Shown here in pieces: positions 15,589-23,777 of a stretch of 64,000 nt of DNA. The notes beneath the pieces are model-generated. The model was not told the origin of the DNA and ran no database searches. It worked only from the letters and a program-made list of their open reading frames with translations. How positions within the stretch are numbered: position 1 is the stretch's first letter; each line of letters begins with the position of its first letter. The stretch is from Candidatus Pseudobacter hemicellulosilyticus (GTDB taxonomy: Bacteria > Bacteroidota > Bacteroidia > Chitinophagales > Chitinophagaceae). The position numbers and the translations under genes are program-made. Location of the stretch: positions 744,001 to 808,000 of the forward strand of contig CP119311.1 of the NCBI GenBank assembly GCA_029202545.1. Direction: 5' to 3'.

Positions 15589-16011
15589 ATGAAAAATTTA
15601 TTACTGATCCTGACTATGACCCTGAGCCTGGCCGGCTACGCACAGGAGGAGGATAAACCCAATGCCCCCGGCGGCAGGGTGGAAGCACTGAAGATTGCCT
15701 ATATCACCAAAAAGCTGAACCTCTCTACCGAGGAAGCCCAGAAGTTCTGGCCGGTCTATAACCAATACATGGCGGAGCTTAAAAAAGTGCGGCAGGATGC
15801 TCAGGCCACTAAAGAGAAAGAGATTGATTCCGAAGAAAAGGTCCTGAAGATCCGGAAGAAATACAATGGTGAATTTGCCAAAGCGCTCTCTTCCGAAAAG
15901 GTCAACTCCTTTTTCAAAGCTGAGAAAGACTTCGGCACTTTCCTGCAGAAAGAATTGCTGGAGCGCCGTCAGCAGAACCTGGACCGGCGCAGCAGGCTAA
16001 GACAGAATTAA
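15589..16011 (+). CDS. Small secreted helical protein (Spy/CpxP-like)
   Basis: A 140-residue protein with signal peptide (MKNLLLILTMTLSLAGYAQ, cleavage before Q20), then a charged helical body. The segment LNLSTEEAQKFWPVYNQYM (about 45-63) resembles the LTxxQ-type helices of Spy/CpxP periplasmic chaperones and metal sensors; a long Lys/Glu-rich helix and an Arg-rich tail follow. The start 15589 was chosen because it gives the signal peptide; the longer open frame upstream overlaps the previous gene out of frame. It is the third gene of the sigma-membrane protein-Spy-like set and could be the envelope sensor or a target. Function is inferred. Confidence 0.65.
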   Translation: MKNLLLILTMTLSLAGYAQEEDKPNAPGGRVEALKIAYITKKLNLSTEEAQKFWPVYNQYMAELKKVRQDAQATKEKEIDSEEKVLKIRKKYNGEFAKALSSEKVNSFFKAEKDFGTFLQKELLERRQQNLDRRSRLRQN

Positions 16012-16021
16012 ACGGACCGGG

Positions 16022-16085
16022 AAAACACTCAAGTGTTTTTCATAGGTTAGCTACGGCCCGCTCTTTTCAGAGCAGGCCTTTTTGC
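16022..16085 (+). terminator. Tandem terminator hairpins after the sigma-factor operon
   Basis: The first hairpin AAAACACT-CA-AGTGTTTT (16022-16039) is followed by a second, GGCC-GCTCT / AGAGC-GGCC with a single mismatch (16055-16080) and TTTTT. Confidence 0.75.
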
Positions 16086-16141
16086 CTACGCAAAGGAAGG
16101 TTACCTGTAATTTTTGTAAATTCGTCTAAAACAGTGCGATT

Positions 16142-16399
16142 ATGACAACAACAGCAATTCGGAATCACCTGTATTCCTATATCAGAATAGCTGATGATGA
16201 GAAGATAAAGGCAATTTATACTATCCTTAAACAGGACATACAGGATGAATCTGCCTGGTGGGAAGACAAAAAGTTTGTAGCGGAGCTTGAAAAAACCAAT
16301 AAAGCACTTGAAACCGGTTCGGACAAAGGCAAAACCGTTGAACAGTTGGATAACGCCATAGAAAAACTAAGGCAGAAAAAATATGGAAAAAGAAAATAA
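16142..16399 (+). CDS. Antitoxin component of a ParE/RelE-type toxin-antitoxin pair
   Basis: An 85-residue protein, charged and helical, with no strong DNA-binding motif visible by eye (DEKIKAIYTILKQDI near residues 19-33; the C-terminal half is highly charged: LEKTNKALETGSDKGKTVEQ). Its gene ends 17 bp inside the next gene, which encodes a RelE/ParE-like toxin. This order and overlap are typical of type II addiction modules, in which such small acidic/basic proteins neutralise the toxin. The DNA is AT-richer than its neighbours, suggesting transfer. The role as antitoxin comes from position and size. Confidence 0.7.
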   Translation: MTTTAIRNHLYSYIRIADDEKIKAIYTILKQDIQDESAWWEDKKFVAELEKTNKALETGSDKGKTVEQLDNAIEKLRQKKYGKRK

Positions 16400-16706
16400 G
16401 GAACTTTTTTCAGTAATCTTATCATCACGTTCTGTCAGGGAGATCAGCTCTTCATGGGAATGGTATGAGGATCGTGCAGAAGGACTCGGAGACAGGTTTG
16501 TTGAAAATGTAAAAGCCAAAATAGCCCAGGTAGTTACAAATCCTACTCACTACAGTGCCAGATACAAGGATTATCGCGAAGCCTCTATAGACACGTTCCC
16601 ATTTCAGCTCATTTTTCACCTGAACAGTAAAAAAAAGACTGTTCGTATCCTGTCAGTATTCCATTCTGCAAGAAATCCCAGAAATAAATACAAGGTAAAA
16701 AAATGA
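16383..16706 (+). CDS. RelE/ParE-family toxin
   Basis: A 107-residue basic protein. The N-terminal helix pair (REISSSWEWYEDRAEGLGDRF) and the core strand block (DTFPFQLIFHLNSKKKTVRILSVFHSARNP) match the RelE/ParE fold: a conserved Tyr/Phe-rich hairpin, then V-x-I-L-x-V-x-H and a C-terminal Arg. ParE members poison gyrase and RelE members cleave mRNA on ribosomes; the weak conservation here does not separate the two. It overlaps the antitoxin gene by 17 bp, and its TGA overlaps the ATG of a further small ORF (ATGA). Confidence 0.8.
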   Translation: MEKENKELFSVILSSRSVREISSSWEWYEDRAEGLGDRFVENVKAKIAQVVTNPTHYSARYKDYREASIDTFPFQLIFHLNSKKKTVRILSVFHSARNPRNKYKVKK

Positions 16707-16846
16707 AAAAAACACTTCTTGCAAAATCAGATGAGGATTTAAAGAAAAAAGAGATTCCAAAACTTAAGCAGGGAAATAATTTAAGCATCGAGTCTGCACG
16801 CGCTTATAGCAAGCAATTAATTAGAACATGGGCTAACAATCATTAA
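16703..16846 (+). CDS. Small 47-residue ORF coupled to the toxin gene
   Basis: It starts with ATG overlapping the toxin stop (ATGA at 16703-16706) and ends at TAA 16846, encoding a lysine-rich 47-residue peptide (starts MKKTLLAKSDEDLKKKE, ends LIRTWANNH). The overlap indicates translational coupling. I do not recognise the sequence. It could be an extra antitoxin-like or regulatory peptide, or a remnant of an acquired gene. It ends 11 bp before the convergent stop of the hydrolase gene. Confidence 0.5.
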   Translation: MKKTLLAKSDEDLKKKEIPKLKQGNNLSIESARAYSKQLIRTWANNH

Positions 16847-16857
16847 GCATATTTTGC

Positions 16858-17592
16858 CTACGCAAAAGACCAAACAGGATGTTTCACATCATGGTAAAAC
16901 AGGAAGGTCCATTTCTTCTCCTCGCCTTCCACCCACCACTGCTGCCTTAATTCCATACATTTCTTCCCGTCATAATCGTATTTGGCAATGAACTTGTTCC
17001 GCATTTGTCCCAGCTGCGGCGCATCATCTCCCCCAAAGAAAACGGTTTCACCGCCATCCACTATCCAGAACACCTGGTGAAAGGGACTATGCGCACCGGT
17101 AACCTGGTATCGGATATACCCGTCAATCACGCCGTCACCCTCCAGCCAGACCACCTGCGGTGCGTCTTTCAGGCATTCCAGCTCTTCCGTGATATAGGAA
17201 GGAAAGCCTTTTTCAAAAGCGAATGCCATTTCCTTGCGCTGAACATAATATTTTGCTTGGGGAAAGCTCAGGCTCTTCTGTTCGCCCAGGCTCACACCAC
17301 CCGCATGATCTTTGTGCAGGTGTGACATCAGTACTTTGGTGATCTCGGATGGGTTGATGCCATTGTCCATGAGGTTCTGGTGCAGCTGCAAACGGCCTTC
17401 GGGAGTGGTAAAGCCCAGCCCGGCATCAATCAGCAGCACATCCTCCGAAGTGACCACCACAAAGGGCTGCACTTCCACCAGCAGGCTGCCCACAGGTCGC
17501 TGCTGCAGGTCGTCGGCCGAGAGGTCAAAAGGCACGAATAATTTGGATTTGTCGATGGTAAAGGACCCTTCACTCAGTGGAATTACTTTCAT
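16858..17592 (-). CDS. MBL-fold metallo-hydrolase
   Basis: A 244-residue metallo-beta-lactamase fold enzyme, probably cytoplasmic (no signal peptide). The zinc-binding signature H91-L-H93-K-D95-H96 is intact. A further His (TGAHSPFH region) and an Asp (FFGGDDAPQ) fit the remaining ligands, and LLIDAGLG precedes the motif as usual. The family hydrolyses many esters, thioesters and lactones, and the substrate cannot be told from sequence. It lies 63 nt after rodA on the same strand but has its own TACCTTTG promoter element, so it is probably transcribed separately as well. Confidence 0.85.
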   Translation of the reverse strand: MKVIPLSEGSFTIDKSKLFVPFDLSADDLQQRPVGSLLVEVQPFVVVTSEDVLLIDAGLGFTTPEGRLQLHQNLMDNGINPSEITKVLMSHLHKDHAGGVSLGEQKSLSFPQAKYYVQRKEMAFAFEKGFPSYITEELECLKDAPQVVWLEGDGVIDGYIRYQVTGAHSPFHQVFWIVDGGETVFFGGDDAPQLGQMRNKFIAKYDYDGKKCMELRQQWWVEGEEKKWTFLFYHDVKHPVWSFA

Positions 17593-17616
17593 ACCGCGCT
17601 ATTGTTAAACGATGCT

Positions 17617-17624
17617 CAAAGGTA
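17617..17624 (-). promoter_or_regulatory. -7 promoter element of the MBL hydrolase gene
   Basis: TACCTTTG on the minus strand fits TAnnTTTG, 24 nt before the ATG. No -33 TTTG is evident. Confidence 0.5.
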
Positions 17625-17655
17625 CGGCAATCCGTACTAACAGGGCAGGCCCCGC

Positions 17656-18993
17656 TTAGCGCAGCACCATCTGCCTGTCCGCATCCAGCCGGATCAGGAT
17701 AAAGAGCAGGATGGAGAAAGACAGTAAAGAGGTGCCTCCGTAGCTGACAAAAGGCAGGGGAATACCGATCACCGGCGCCAGGCCGATGGTCATACAGATA
17801 TTGATGGCCATATGGAAGAACAATACAGAAGCTACGCCATATGCATAACAGCGGCTGAATACGCTTCGCTGTCGCTCCGCAATATTCACTATCCGCAGCA
17901 GCAGGAACAGGTAGATGCCCAGCACCAGCACACTGCCGGCAAAGCCAAAGCCCTCTCCAATGGTACAGAAGATAAAATCCGTTCGCTGTTCCGGCACAAA
18001 ATCAAAGCGGGTCTGGGTGCCTTTCAGGAAGCCTCTGCCCAGGAAGCCGCCACTGCCAATAGCTATCTTGCTCTGCCGGACGTTATAATCCGTATCCTTT
18101 TTCTTGGGCGGAGTGGGATCATCTCCTTCTACTGTATTCAGGGCAGCATAGGGATTCTCTTTACCGATCAGCGAGAAGATCCGTTCCACCTGGTGTTTGG
18201 CCAGCACTTTGGTAAAGATGAAGGGCACGGCAAATCGCTGGACGCCCACGCAGGCCACCCAGATCAGCACAATGACCACCAGTACATTCCGCCGTCGCTT
18301 GATCTGCCGGCGCATAATATAAATGGCCCCTGCCGCAATCAGGGTCAGGATAATGGCCAGCACATCCTTATCCAGGATCAGGGTAGCCACCACCAGCACC
18401 GCCAGGGAGAACCCAATGATCAGGTAACCGGGAGGCAGGCCTTCGCGGAACATGACCAGGAAGAAGGCGAAGAACACCAGGGCCAGCCCCGTCTCTTTCT
18501 GCGCAATGGTGATCAGGGCCGGCACAATAACAATGGCCGCCGCCACCAGCTGCGAGCGCGGTTTGGTGAAATCCGTTTCCACGCGCGACAGGTATTTGGC
18601 CAGCGCCATATTCACAAAGATCTTACAGACCTCCGCCGGCTGCAGGTTGAACCCGCCGATCCGGATAATGGAATTGGTGCCTTTTACTTCTGTATGGAAA
18701 GGGAATACCAGCAACAGCAACAGGATGCCGAAGGCATACCAGATATTGGCGGTGGCGGTAAAGAATTTACTATCGGTGAGCAGGATGAACAATCCCACAA
18801 CCAGGGACACGCAGAAAAAATAGAACTGCTTGCTGTAGTCGGTCTTGAAGCCCAGGAAGCTTTGCAGCCAGGGATCGCCTTCCCGGTAGGTGACCGAGAA
18901 AATACTCAGCAGCCCGATGGCTACCAATGCCAGGTACAACCAGATCATCACCCAGTCTACCCCTCTTGATATGGCAGGATTCTTTTGGCTCAT
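17656..18993 (-). CDS. rodA: RodA, SEDS-family peptidoglycan glycosyltransferase
   Basis: A 445-residue polytopic inner-membrane protein of the SEDS (FtsW/RodA/SpoVE) family, the glycan polymerase of the elongasome. Visible signatures are the N-terminal helix block, IIRIGGFNLQPAEVCKIF, the periplasmic-loop motif YNVRQSKIAIGSGGFLGRG, FVPEQRTDFIF and the C-terminal GIPLPFVSYGGTSLL. It follows mrdA by four bases, and RodA works in complex with PBP2. The loop before YNVRQSK carries a proline/lysine-rich stretch (GDDPTPPKKKDTD) that seems longer than in many RodA proteins. Confidence 0.93.
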   Translation of the reverse strand: MSQKNPAISRGVDWVMIWLYLALVAIGLLSIFSVTYREGDPWLQSFLGFKTDYSKQFYFFCVSLVVGLFILLTDSKFFTATANIWYAFGILLLLLVFPFHTEVKGTNSIIRIGGFNLQPAEVCKIFVNMALAKYLSRVETDFTKPRSQLVAAAIVIVPALITIAQKETGLALVFFAFFLVMFREGLPPGYLIIGFSLAVLVVATLILDKDVLAIILTLIAAGAIYIMRRQIKRRRNVLVVIVLIWVACVGVQRFAVPFIFTKVLAKHQVERIFSLIGKENPYAALNTVEGDDPTPPKKKDTDYNVRQSKIAIGSGGFLGRGFLKGTQTRFDFVPEQRTDFIFCTIGEGFGFAGSVLVLGIYLFLLLRIVNIAERQRSVFSRCYAYGVASVLFFHMAINICMTIGLAPVIGIPLPFVSYGGTSLLSFSILLFILIRLDADRQMVLR

Positions 18994-18997
18994 AGGT

Positions 18998-21076
18998 TTA
19001 TCCGATGATCGGTTTTTGGATCAGGCGTGGGTCCAGGGCGCCTTCAATCCGGTGGATCACGGCGGCGGTCTTACCATCCTTGGAACGCGGGAAGGAGGGC
19101 CTTACCGGGTTGCTCTGCCGGAACCTTCTCAGCATGCTGCTGTCTTTGTACTGGTTCAGCCAGCGGTAGGCGCGTGTAGAATCTTCCAGGTACTGCAGGT
19201 AACGCATATAAGAGGGCATCAGACTGGAATTTTTGATCCGGTCCACTTCTTTCAGTCGCTCTGCCGGCAGGCTGTCCTTCAGGTAGCGCTCCAGCATCAG
19301 GCCGGCGATAGGGGCAGCCCAGGTATTACCATAACCGCTGTTCTCTACAATCACGCAGAGGGCTATCTTGGGGTCTTCACGCGGAGCAAAGCAAACGAAT
19401 ACGGAGTTATTCTCCAGTTTGATCTTGCGGCCTTCAATGATCCGGAACTTCTCGGCCGTACCTGTTTTACCGCAAACGGTGATACCCGGGACCTTGGCAC
19501 GGGAGGAAGTTCCTTCGATCACTTCCTGCATGCCGGTCATTACGGCTTCATAGGCATCTTCCGATATTTTGGTCAGCACCTCATGTTTTTCTTTGTAGGG
19601 GTCCAGGATGGTATCCGCAGCCGTTTGCCCGTCAATGCTTTGCACAAAATGCGGGGTATAATAAAATCCTTTGTTGGCAATAATGCACATGGCGTTGGCC
19701 AGCTGCAGGGGGGTGGACTGCATCATATCCTGGCCAATACCCAGGGTAAGATTGGTGCAGGAATTCCAGGAACCTCTGTACACGGCATTGTAACGGTTGG
19801 TATCAGGGATAAGACCGCCTTTCTCGCCGGTAAGGTCCACGCCCGTGGTTTTACCCAGCCCGAAAGCATTCATGTATTCCCGCCATTTCTCATAGCCTTT
19901 CTTCACTCCACCCAGGCGGGGATTGTCCACAGCATTGCGGTATACCTGTACAAAATAAGAGTTACAGGAATTGGCGATGGCCAGGCGCAGGTTAGCGGCA
20001 TGGCCGGGATTGCTGTGGGTACAGGCGGGCTTACCATGGCCGCAGCCATAATAGCGGCCGGGACAGGCATAGCCGTAACTGGGGGTAATGACCCCTTCAT
20101 CCAGCGCCACCAGCGCACCCAGGGGCTTGAAGGTGGAGCCAGGCTCATAATAACCGTTGGTGGCCCTGTTGAGCAGCGGGCCGGCCACATCCAGCGTAAG
20201 CTGACCGTAGTTCTTTTGCTTGTTGGGGCCGGTCAGGCTATTGGGATCATAGGTAGGTCCCGAGGCCATGGCCAGGATACCGCCGGTCTTGGGATCAATA
20301 GCCACTACGGCGCCCACTTTGTTATTGATCAGTTTTTCCGCCAGCTGCTGCAGGTCCATATCTATATAGGTGCGCAGGTTGCGGCCGGCAATGGCGGCGG
20401 TATCATAGATACCGTTCTCATAGCTGCCTACCAGGCGGTTCTTATTGTCTTTGATCAGGTGTTCTACCCCGCGCTGGCCCATCAGGATCTTTTCATAATA
20501 GGCTTCCAGTCCGCTGCGGCCTACATAGTCGCCCATCCGGTAAAAACCACCGGAGCGGCGGATGATGGCTGAGTCAGCCTCACCAATATAGCCCAGGATA
20601 TGAGCGGCGGCATTGAAGGGGTATACGCGTACGGGGCGTTCCACCAGGGCAAAGCCGGGAAATTTCCAGATATTTTCATCCAGGCGGGCATGCAGTTCAG
20701 GCGTCAGCAGGTCCTGGAAGATTGAAGGCCGGTAAGGTCCGTTCTTGAAGCGGACTTCCAGCATGCGTTTGTTATAGGTGGCGGTATCAATACCGAGGAT
20801 GTCACAGAGGGCCAGGGTATCAATGCGACGGGCTTCATTGGGCGTTACCATCAGGTCAAACATGATGGTATTGTTGAGAATGGCGCGGCCTTTCCGGTCG
20901 AAAATGATCCCCCTGTCCGGGTATTTCACTTTCGGGAAAACGGCATTGTCCATAGCCAGCTGGCGGTATTTTCCGGAGATTATCTGGAGGTTGAACAACT
21001 GCACCAGGATAATCACGAAGATCCCCAGGAATATGAGACGAATGATGGTACTGCGCGAATTATTGAATAAAGCCAT
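18998..21076 (-). CDS. mrdA: Penicillin-binding protein 2 (elongasome transpeptidase)
   Basis: A 692-residue class B PBP: N-terminal membrane anchor (about 11-32), a dimerisation/pedestal domain (about 45-230) and a transpeptidase domain with S314-T-F-K317, S370-C-N372 and K537-T-G. It cross-links peptidoglycan during side-wall growth with RodA. Between SxxK and SxN sits a Cys/His-rich insertion (C338, C345, H347, C352, H354, H359) that could hold a zinc ion. It follows mreD by nine bases and rodA follows by four, all in one operon. Length is slightly above typical PBP2 because of a C-terminal tail of about 90 residues. Confidence 0.93.
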   Translation of the reverse strand: MALFNNSRSTIIRLIFLGIFVIILVQLFNLQIISGKYRQLAMDNAVFPKVKYPDRGIIFDRKGRAILNNTIMFDLMVTPNEARRIDTLALCDILGIDTATYNKRMLEVRFKNGPYRPSIFQDLLTPELHARLDENIWKFPGFALVERPVRVYPFNAAAHILGYIGEADSAIIRRSGGFYRMGDYVGRSGLEAYYEKILMGQRGVEHLIKDNKNRLVGSYENGIYDTAAIAGRNLRTYIDMDLQQLAEKLINNKVGAVVAIDPKTGGILAMASGPTYDPNSLTGPNKQKNYGQLTLDVAGPLLNRATNGYYEPGSTFKPLGALVALDEGVITPSYGYACPGRYYGCGHGKPACTHSNPGHAANLRLAIANSCNSYFVQVYRNAVDNPRLGGVKKGYEKWREYMNAFGLGKTTGVDLTGEKGGLIPDTNRYNAVYRGSWNSCTNLTLGIGQDMMQSTPLQLANAMCIIANKGFYYTPHFVQSIDGQTAADTILDPYKEKHEVLTKISEDAYEAVMTGMQEVIEGTSSRAKVPGITVCGKTGTAEKFRIIEGRKIKLENNSVFVCFAPREDPKIALCVIVENSGYGNTWAAPIAGLMLERYLKDSLPAERLKEVDRIKNSSLMPSYMRYLQYLEDSTRAYRWLNQYKDSSMLRRFRQSNPVRPSFPRSKDGKTAAVIHRIEGALDPRLIQKPIIG

Positions 21077-21085
21077 ACTACTTCA

Positions 21086-21619
21086 TTACACCGTATTGGT
21101 TCGGAACTTTTCCTTCCTGTAAAATAACAATTCTGTGATCAGGATCAGGAATAAACTTACACCAGTGGTAGCCAGTACTTTTCCGAGAAAGTACCAAAAA
21201 TTCCCTATCTGTATCCATTCCAGCGCTACCAGGTAGGTATTGTGCAGGAAGGTCAGGATCAGCACATAGGTGGCATAAGGCGCTAAGCCCATGCTCACAA
21301 TGGAGGGCGATTTATAGTTCTTATCAGCGCCTTCCTGCGGGATCAGGATATTCACCAGGAAGGGACGCAGGTAAGCGATCAGGGTACAGGGCGCCGCATG
21401 CAGGCCCGGTGTTTTGGTAAACCAGTCAAGCGTAAGGCCAAAAAGAAAACCGATCAGCGTAACGCCCGTGCGGGGAATACTGAAGGGCAGCCAGAGAATG
21501 TACAGGAAATAGAGGTAGGGCACTACAAACTGGTGTACCGGCTTCACCTGGAACAGGACAAAGACCTGTATCAGCATGAATACGATAAAACGGATGGTAT
21601 AGCGTACAAAATCGCTCAT
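21086..21619 (-). CDS. mreD: Rod shape-determining protein MreD
   Basis: A 177-residue inner-membrane protein with about five to six hydrophobic helices and little soluble mass. It matches MreD by length, hydropathy (LIGFLFGLTLDWFTKTPGLHA is the most conserved-looking segment) and position between mreC and mrdA. Its ATG overlaps the mreC stop by four bases. MreD is a structural member of the elongasome linking MreB and MreC to the synthases. Confidence 0.88.
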   Translation of the reverse strand: MSDFVRYTIRFIVFMLIQVFVLFQVKPVHQFVVPYLYFLYILWLPFSIPRTGVTLIGFLFGLTLDWFTKTPGLHAAPCTLIAYLRPFLVNILIPQEGADKNYKSPSIVSMGLAPYATYVLILTFLHNTYLVALEWIQIGNFWYFLGKVLATTGVSLFLILITELLFYRKEKFRTNTV

Positions 21620-22470
21620 TGATTGTTTTTGGTAGCCTCCTCCAGCTTCTTTTGCTCGGCCGCCTGCAGGTTCTCCACTACCGTGGCAAACTCCACATTG
21701 GAGAAGCTGGTAGCCGGTTTCAGCCGCAGGGTATAGAAATTACTTGCTTTATCGTTGGTGATATCTATCACCGTTCCTATAAGGATGCCCTGGGGGAAAC
21801 GGTAAGAACCGTACTGGCTGGTGACAATACTGTCTCCTTTGGCAATAGCCACGCTCTTGGGCACATTGCTCATGGTCAGTACCTGGGGATCCACCCCGTT
21901 CCAGGATATCTGCCCGGTTTCCCCGCTCTTTTTAAGGCGGCCGCTGATGCGGCTCTGGCGGTGCAGCAGGGTCATCACTACGGAAAAGTTCTTGCTGGTA
22001 TTGATCACGGTGCCCATGACGCCGGAGGGGCTGACAACACCCATATCCCGGCGTACACCCTGTGCTTCGCCGCGATGGATGGTGATATAGTTGTTCTGCA
22101 GGGTTACATACCGGTTGACCACTTTGGCGCCGCGGTAAAAGTATTTCCGCGTTTTACCCAGGGTATCAAACTGAACGGTATCGGTGTAGATCTGTACAGT
22201 AGTGTCAGCGGTTTCAAAGTTCTGACGAAGCTGGTTGCGCAGCTGCTCGTTTTCCTGCGCCAGCTCTTCATTGGTCCTTTTAAGATGGAAATAATACTCC
22301 ACGCTGTTGAACCTGTCACTTACCCGGCCGGTCACTTCGTTGGCGACACCCATGAACGCGGCTTCATGAAAGTCATTATAATGGAATAACATATACAATG
22401 CCATGATCTGCATCACCATGAAGAACAGGAAGTTAAAATACCTTCTGATGAAGACAAATATGTTACGCAA
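21616..22470 (-). CDS. mreC: Rod shape-determining protein MreC
   Basis: A 284-residue protein with one N-terminal transmembrane helix (about 12-30), a coiled-coil segment (about 62-90, LKRTNEELAQENEQLRNQL) and the periplasmic beta domain (NYITIHRGEAQGVRRDMGVVSPSGVMGTV, then SGETGQISWNG and GDSIVTSQYGSYRFPQGILIG). It organises PBP2/RodA in the periplasm. It lies 23 nt after mreB and overlaps mreD by four bases. The C-terminal tail is Lys/Glu-rich. Confidence 0.92.
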   Translation of the reverse strand: MRNIFVFIRRYFNFLFFMVMQIMALYMLFHYNDFHEAAFMGVANEVTGRVSDRFNSVEYYFHLKRTNEELAQENEQLRNQLRQNFETADTTVQIYTDTVQFDTLGKTRKYFYRGAKVVNRYVTLQNNYITIHRGEAQGVRRDMGVVSPSGVMGTVINTSKNFSVVMTLLHRQSRISGRLKKSGETGQISWNGVDPQVLTMSNVPKSVAIAKGDSIVTSQYGSYRFPQGILIGTVIDITNDKASNFYTLRLKPATSFSNVEFATVVENLQAAEQKKLEEATKNNQ

Positions 22471-22493
22471 CGGAGGTAAGTTTTAAAGTCACA

Positions 22494-23519
22494 TTAACGC
22501 ATCACGAACGGGTAATGTTCGTAGTTCTTCAGGGCCAGGCCGGTTCCGCGCACCACGCTCTTCAGCGGATCGTCTGCCACGTGTACCGGCAGTTTGATCT
22601 TCTGGCTGAGACGTTTGTCCAGGCCACGCAGCAGGGCGCCACCACCTGTCAGGTAGAGGCCACGGCGGTAGATATCGGCTGCCAGCTCCGGCGGCGTCAT
22701 TTCAAGGGCTTTCAGGATGGCCTCTTCAATCTTGAAGATGCTCTTGTCGAGGGCTTCGGCAATTTCCTGGTAGCTGACCATGATCTGTTTGGGAATACCC
22801 GTTACCAGGTCACGACCGTTTACAGGAATATCATCAGGGGGGTTGTCCAGGTCTTTCATGGCGGCGCCGATATTGATCTTGATCTGTTCGGCAGTCCGCT
22901 CCCCGATCAGCAGGCTATGGTAGCGGCGCAGGGCTTCCATGATATCAGCGGTGAACTCGTCACCGGCGATCCGGATACTCTGGTCACACACAATACCCGC
23001 CAGGGCAATCACCGTAATACCGGTGGTGCCACCGCCGATATCAATGATCATATTGCCCACAGGCTCTTCCACGTCAATACCGATTCCCAGGGCGGCAGCC
23101 ATAGGCTCATGCAGCAGGTATACCTCTTTGGCGCCAGCCTGCTCGGCACTATCCCTTACAGCACGCTTTTCCACCTCCGTGATGCTGGAAGGAATGCAGA
23201 TCATCATCCGCCAGCTGGGGGGGAACAAAGGTTTTTTGGGATAGATCATCTTGATCATTTCCCGTATCATCAGTTCGGCCGCATTGAAGTCCGCGATCAC
23301 ACCATCCTTCAGGGGACGGACCGTGCGAATATTTTCGTGGGTCTTTTCGTGCATCATGAGCGCACGCTTGCCAACAGCCAGTACGCTTTTGGGATTATTC
23401 CTGTCAAGGGCCACTATGCTGGGTTCATTCACCACTATCTCTTCGTTATGTATGATGAGGGTATTGGCAGTACCCAGATCCATCGCGATCTCCTGGGTGA
23501 AAAAGTTGAATAAGCCCAT
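22494..23519 (-). CDS. mreB: Actin-like rod shape-determining protein MreB
   Basis: A 341-residue actin-like ATPase forming membrane-associated filaments that direct lateral wall growth. The motifs are intact: phosphate-1 (MDLGTANTLI, residues 13-22), the connect/phosphate-2 region (MIIDIGGGTTGITVIAL) and the adenosine motif (LTGGGALLRGLD). Length is typical. It is the first gene of mreB-mreC-mreD-mrdA-rodA; about 258 bp without any recognisable gene lie upstream, presumably holding the operon promoter. Confidence 0.95.
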   Translation of the reverse strand: MGLFNFFTQEIAMDLGTANTLIIHNEEIVVNEPSIVALDRNNPKSVLAVGKRALMMHEKTHENIRTVRPLKDGVIADFNAAELMIREMIKMIYPKKPLFPPSWRMMICIPSSITEVEKRAVRDSAEQAGAKEVYLLHEPMAAALGIGIDVEEPVGNMIIDIGGGTTGITVIALAGIVCDQSIRIAGDEFTADIMEALRRYHSLLIGERTAEQIKINIGAAMKDLDNPPDDIPVNGRDLVTGIPKQIMVSYQEIAEALDKSIFKIEEAILKALEMTPPELAADIYRRGLYLTGGGALLRGLDKRLSQKIKLPVHVADDPLKSVVRGTGLALKNYEHYPFVMR

Positions 23520-23777
23520 TTTGTAAGGTCAGATTTTGGATATGAATATAATGCCTGCAAAATTGAAGCAAATAATCCGAAATAACAAAGCGAAACCCTT
23601 GCCAATACAGTAATTTTTCAACAGATGTGGATACCGTTAAATTTGTGGTAAACCCTACCGGCTTTTTGCTGTTGATCGGGGGGCCTGATTCCGGCTTCCT
23701 GCTGTTGCACTAACGCAGTACGCAAACGATAATTGTACCTGCATTCTCTTTTATTCAGCCCCTTGTTCCAACAATGT

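Noticed and set aside
18890..20572. Long plus-strand ORF (560 codons) opposite mrdA
   Set aside because: It is antisense to an intact PBP2 with all catalytic motifs; its composition is that of a shadow frame and it has no recognisable domain.
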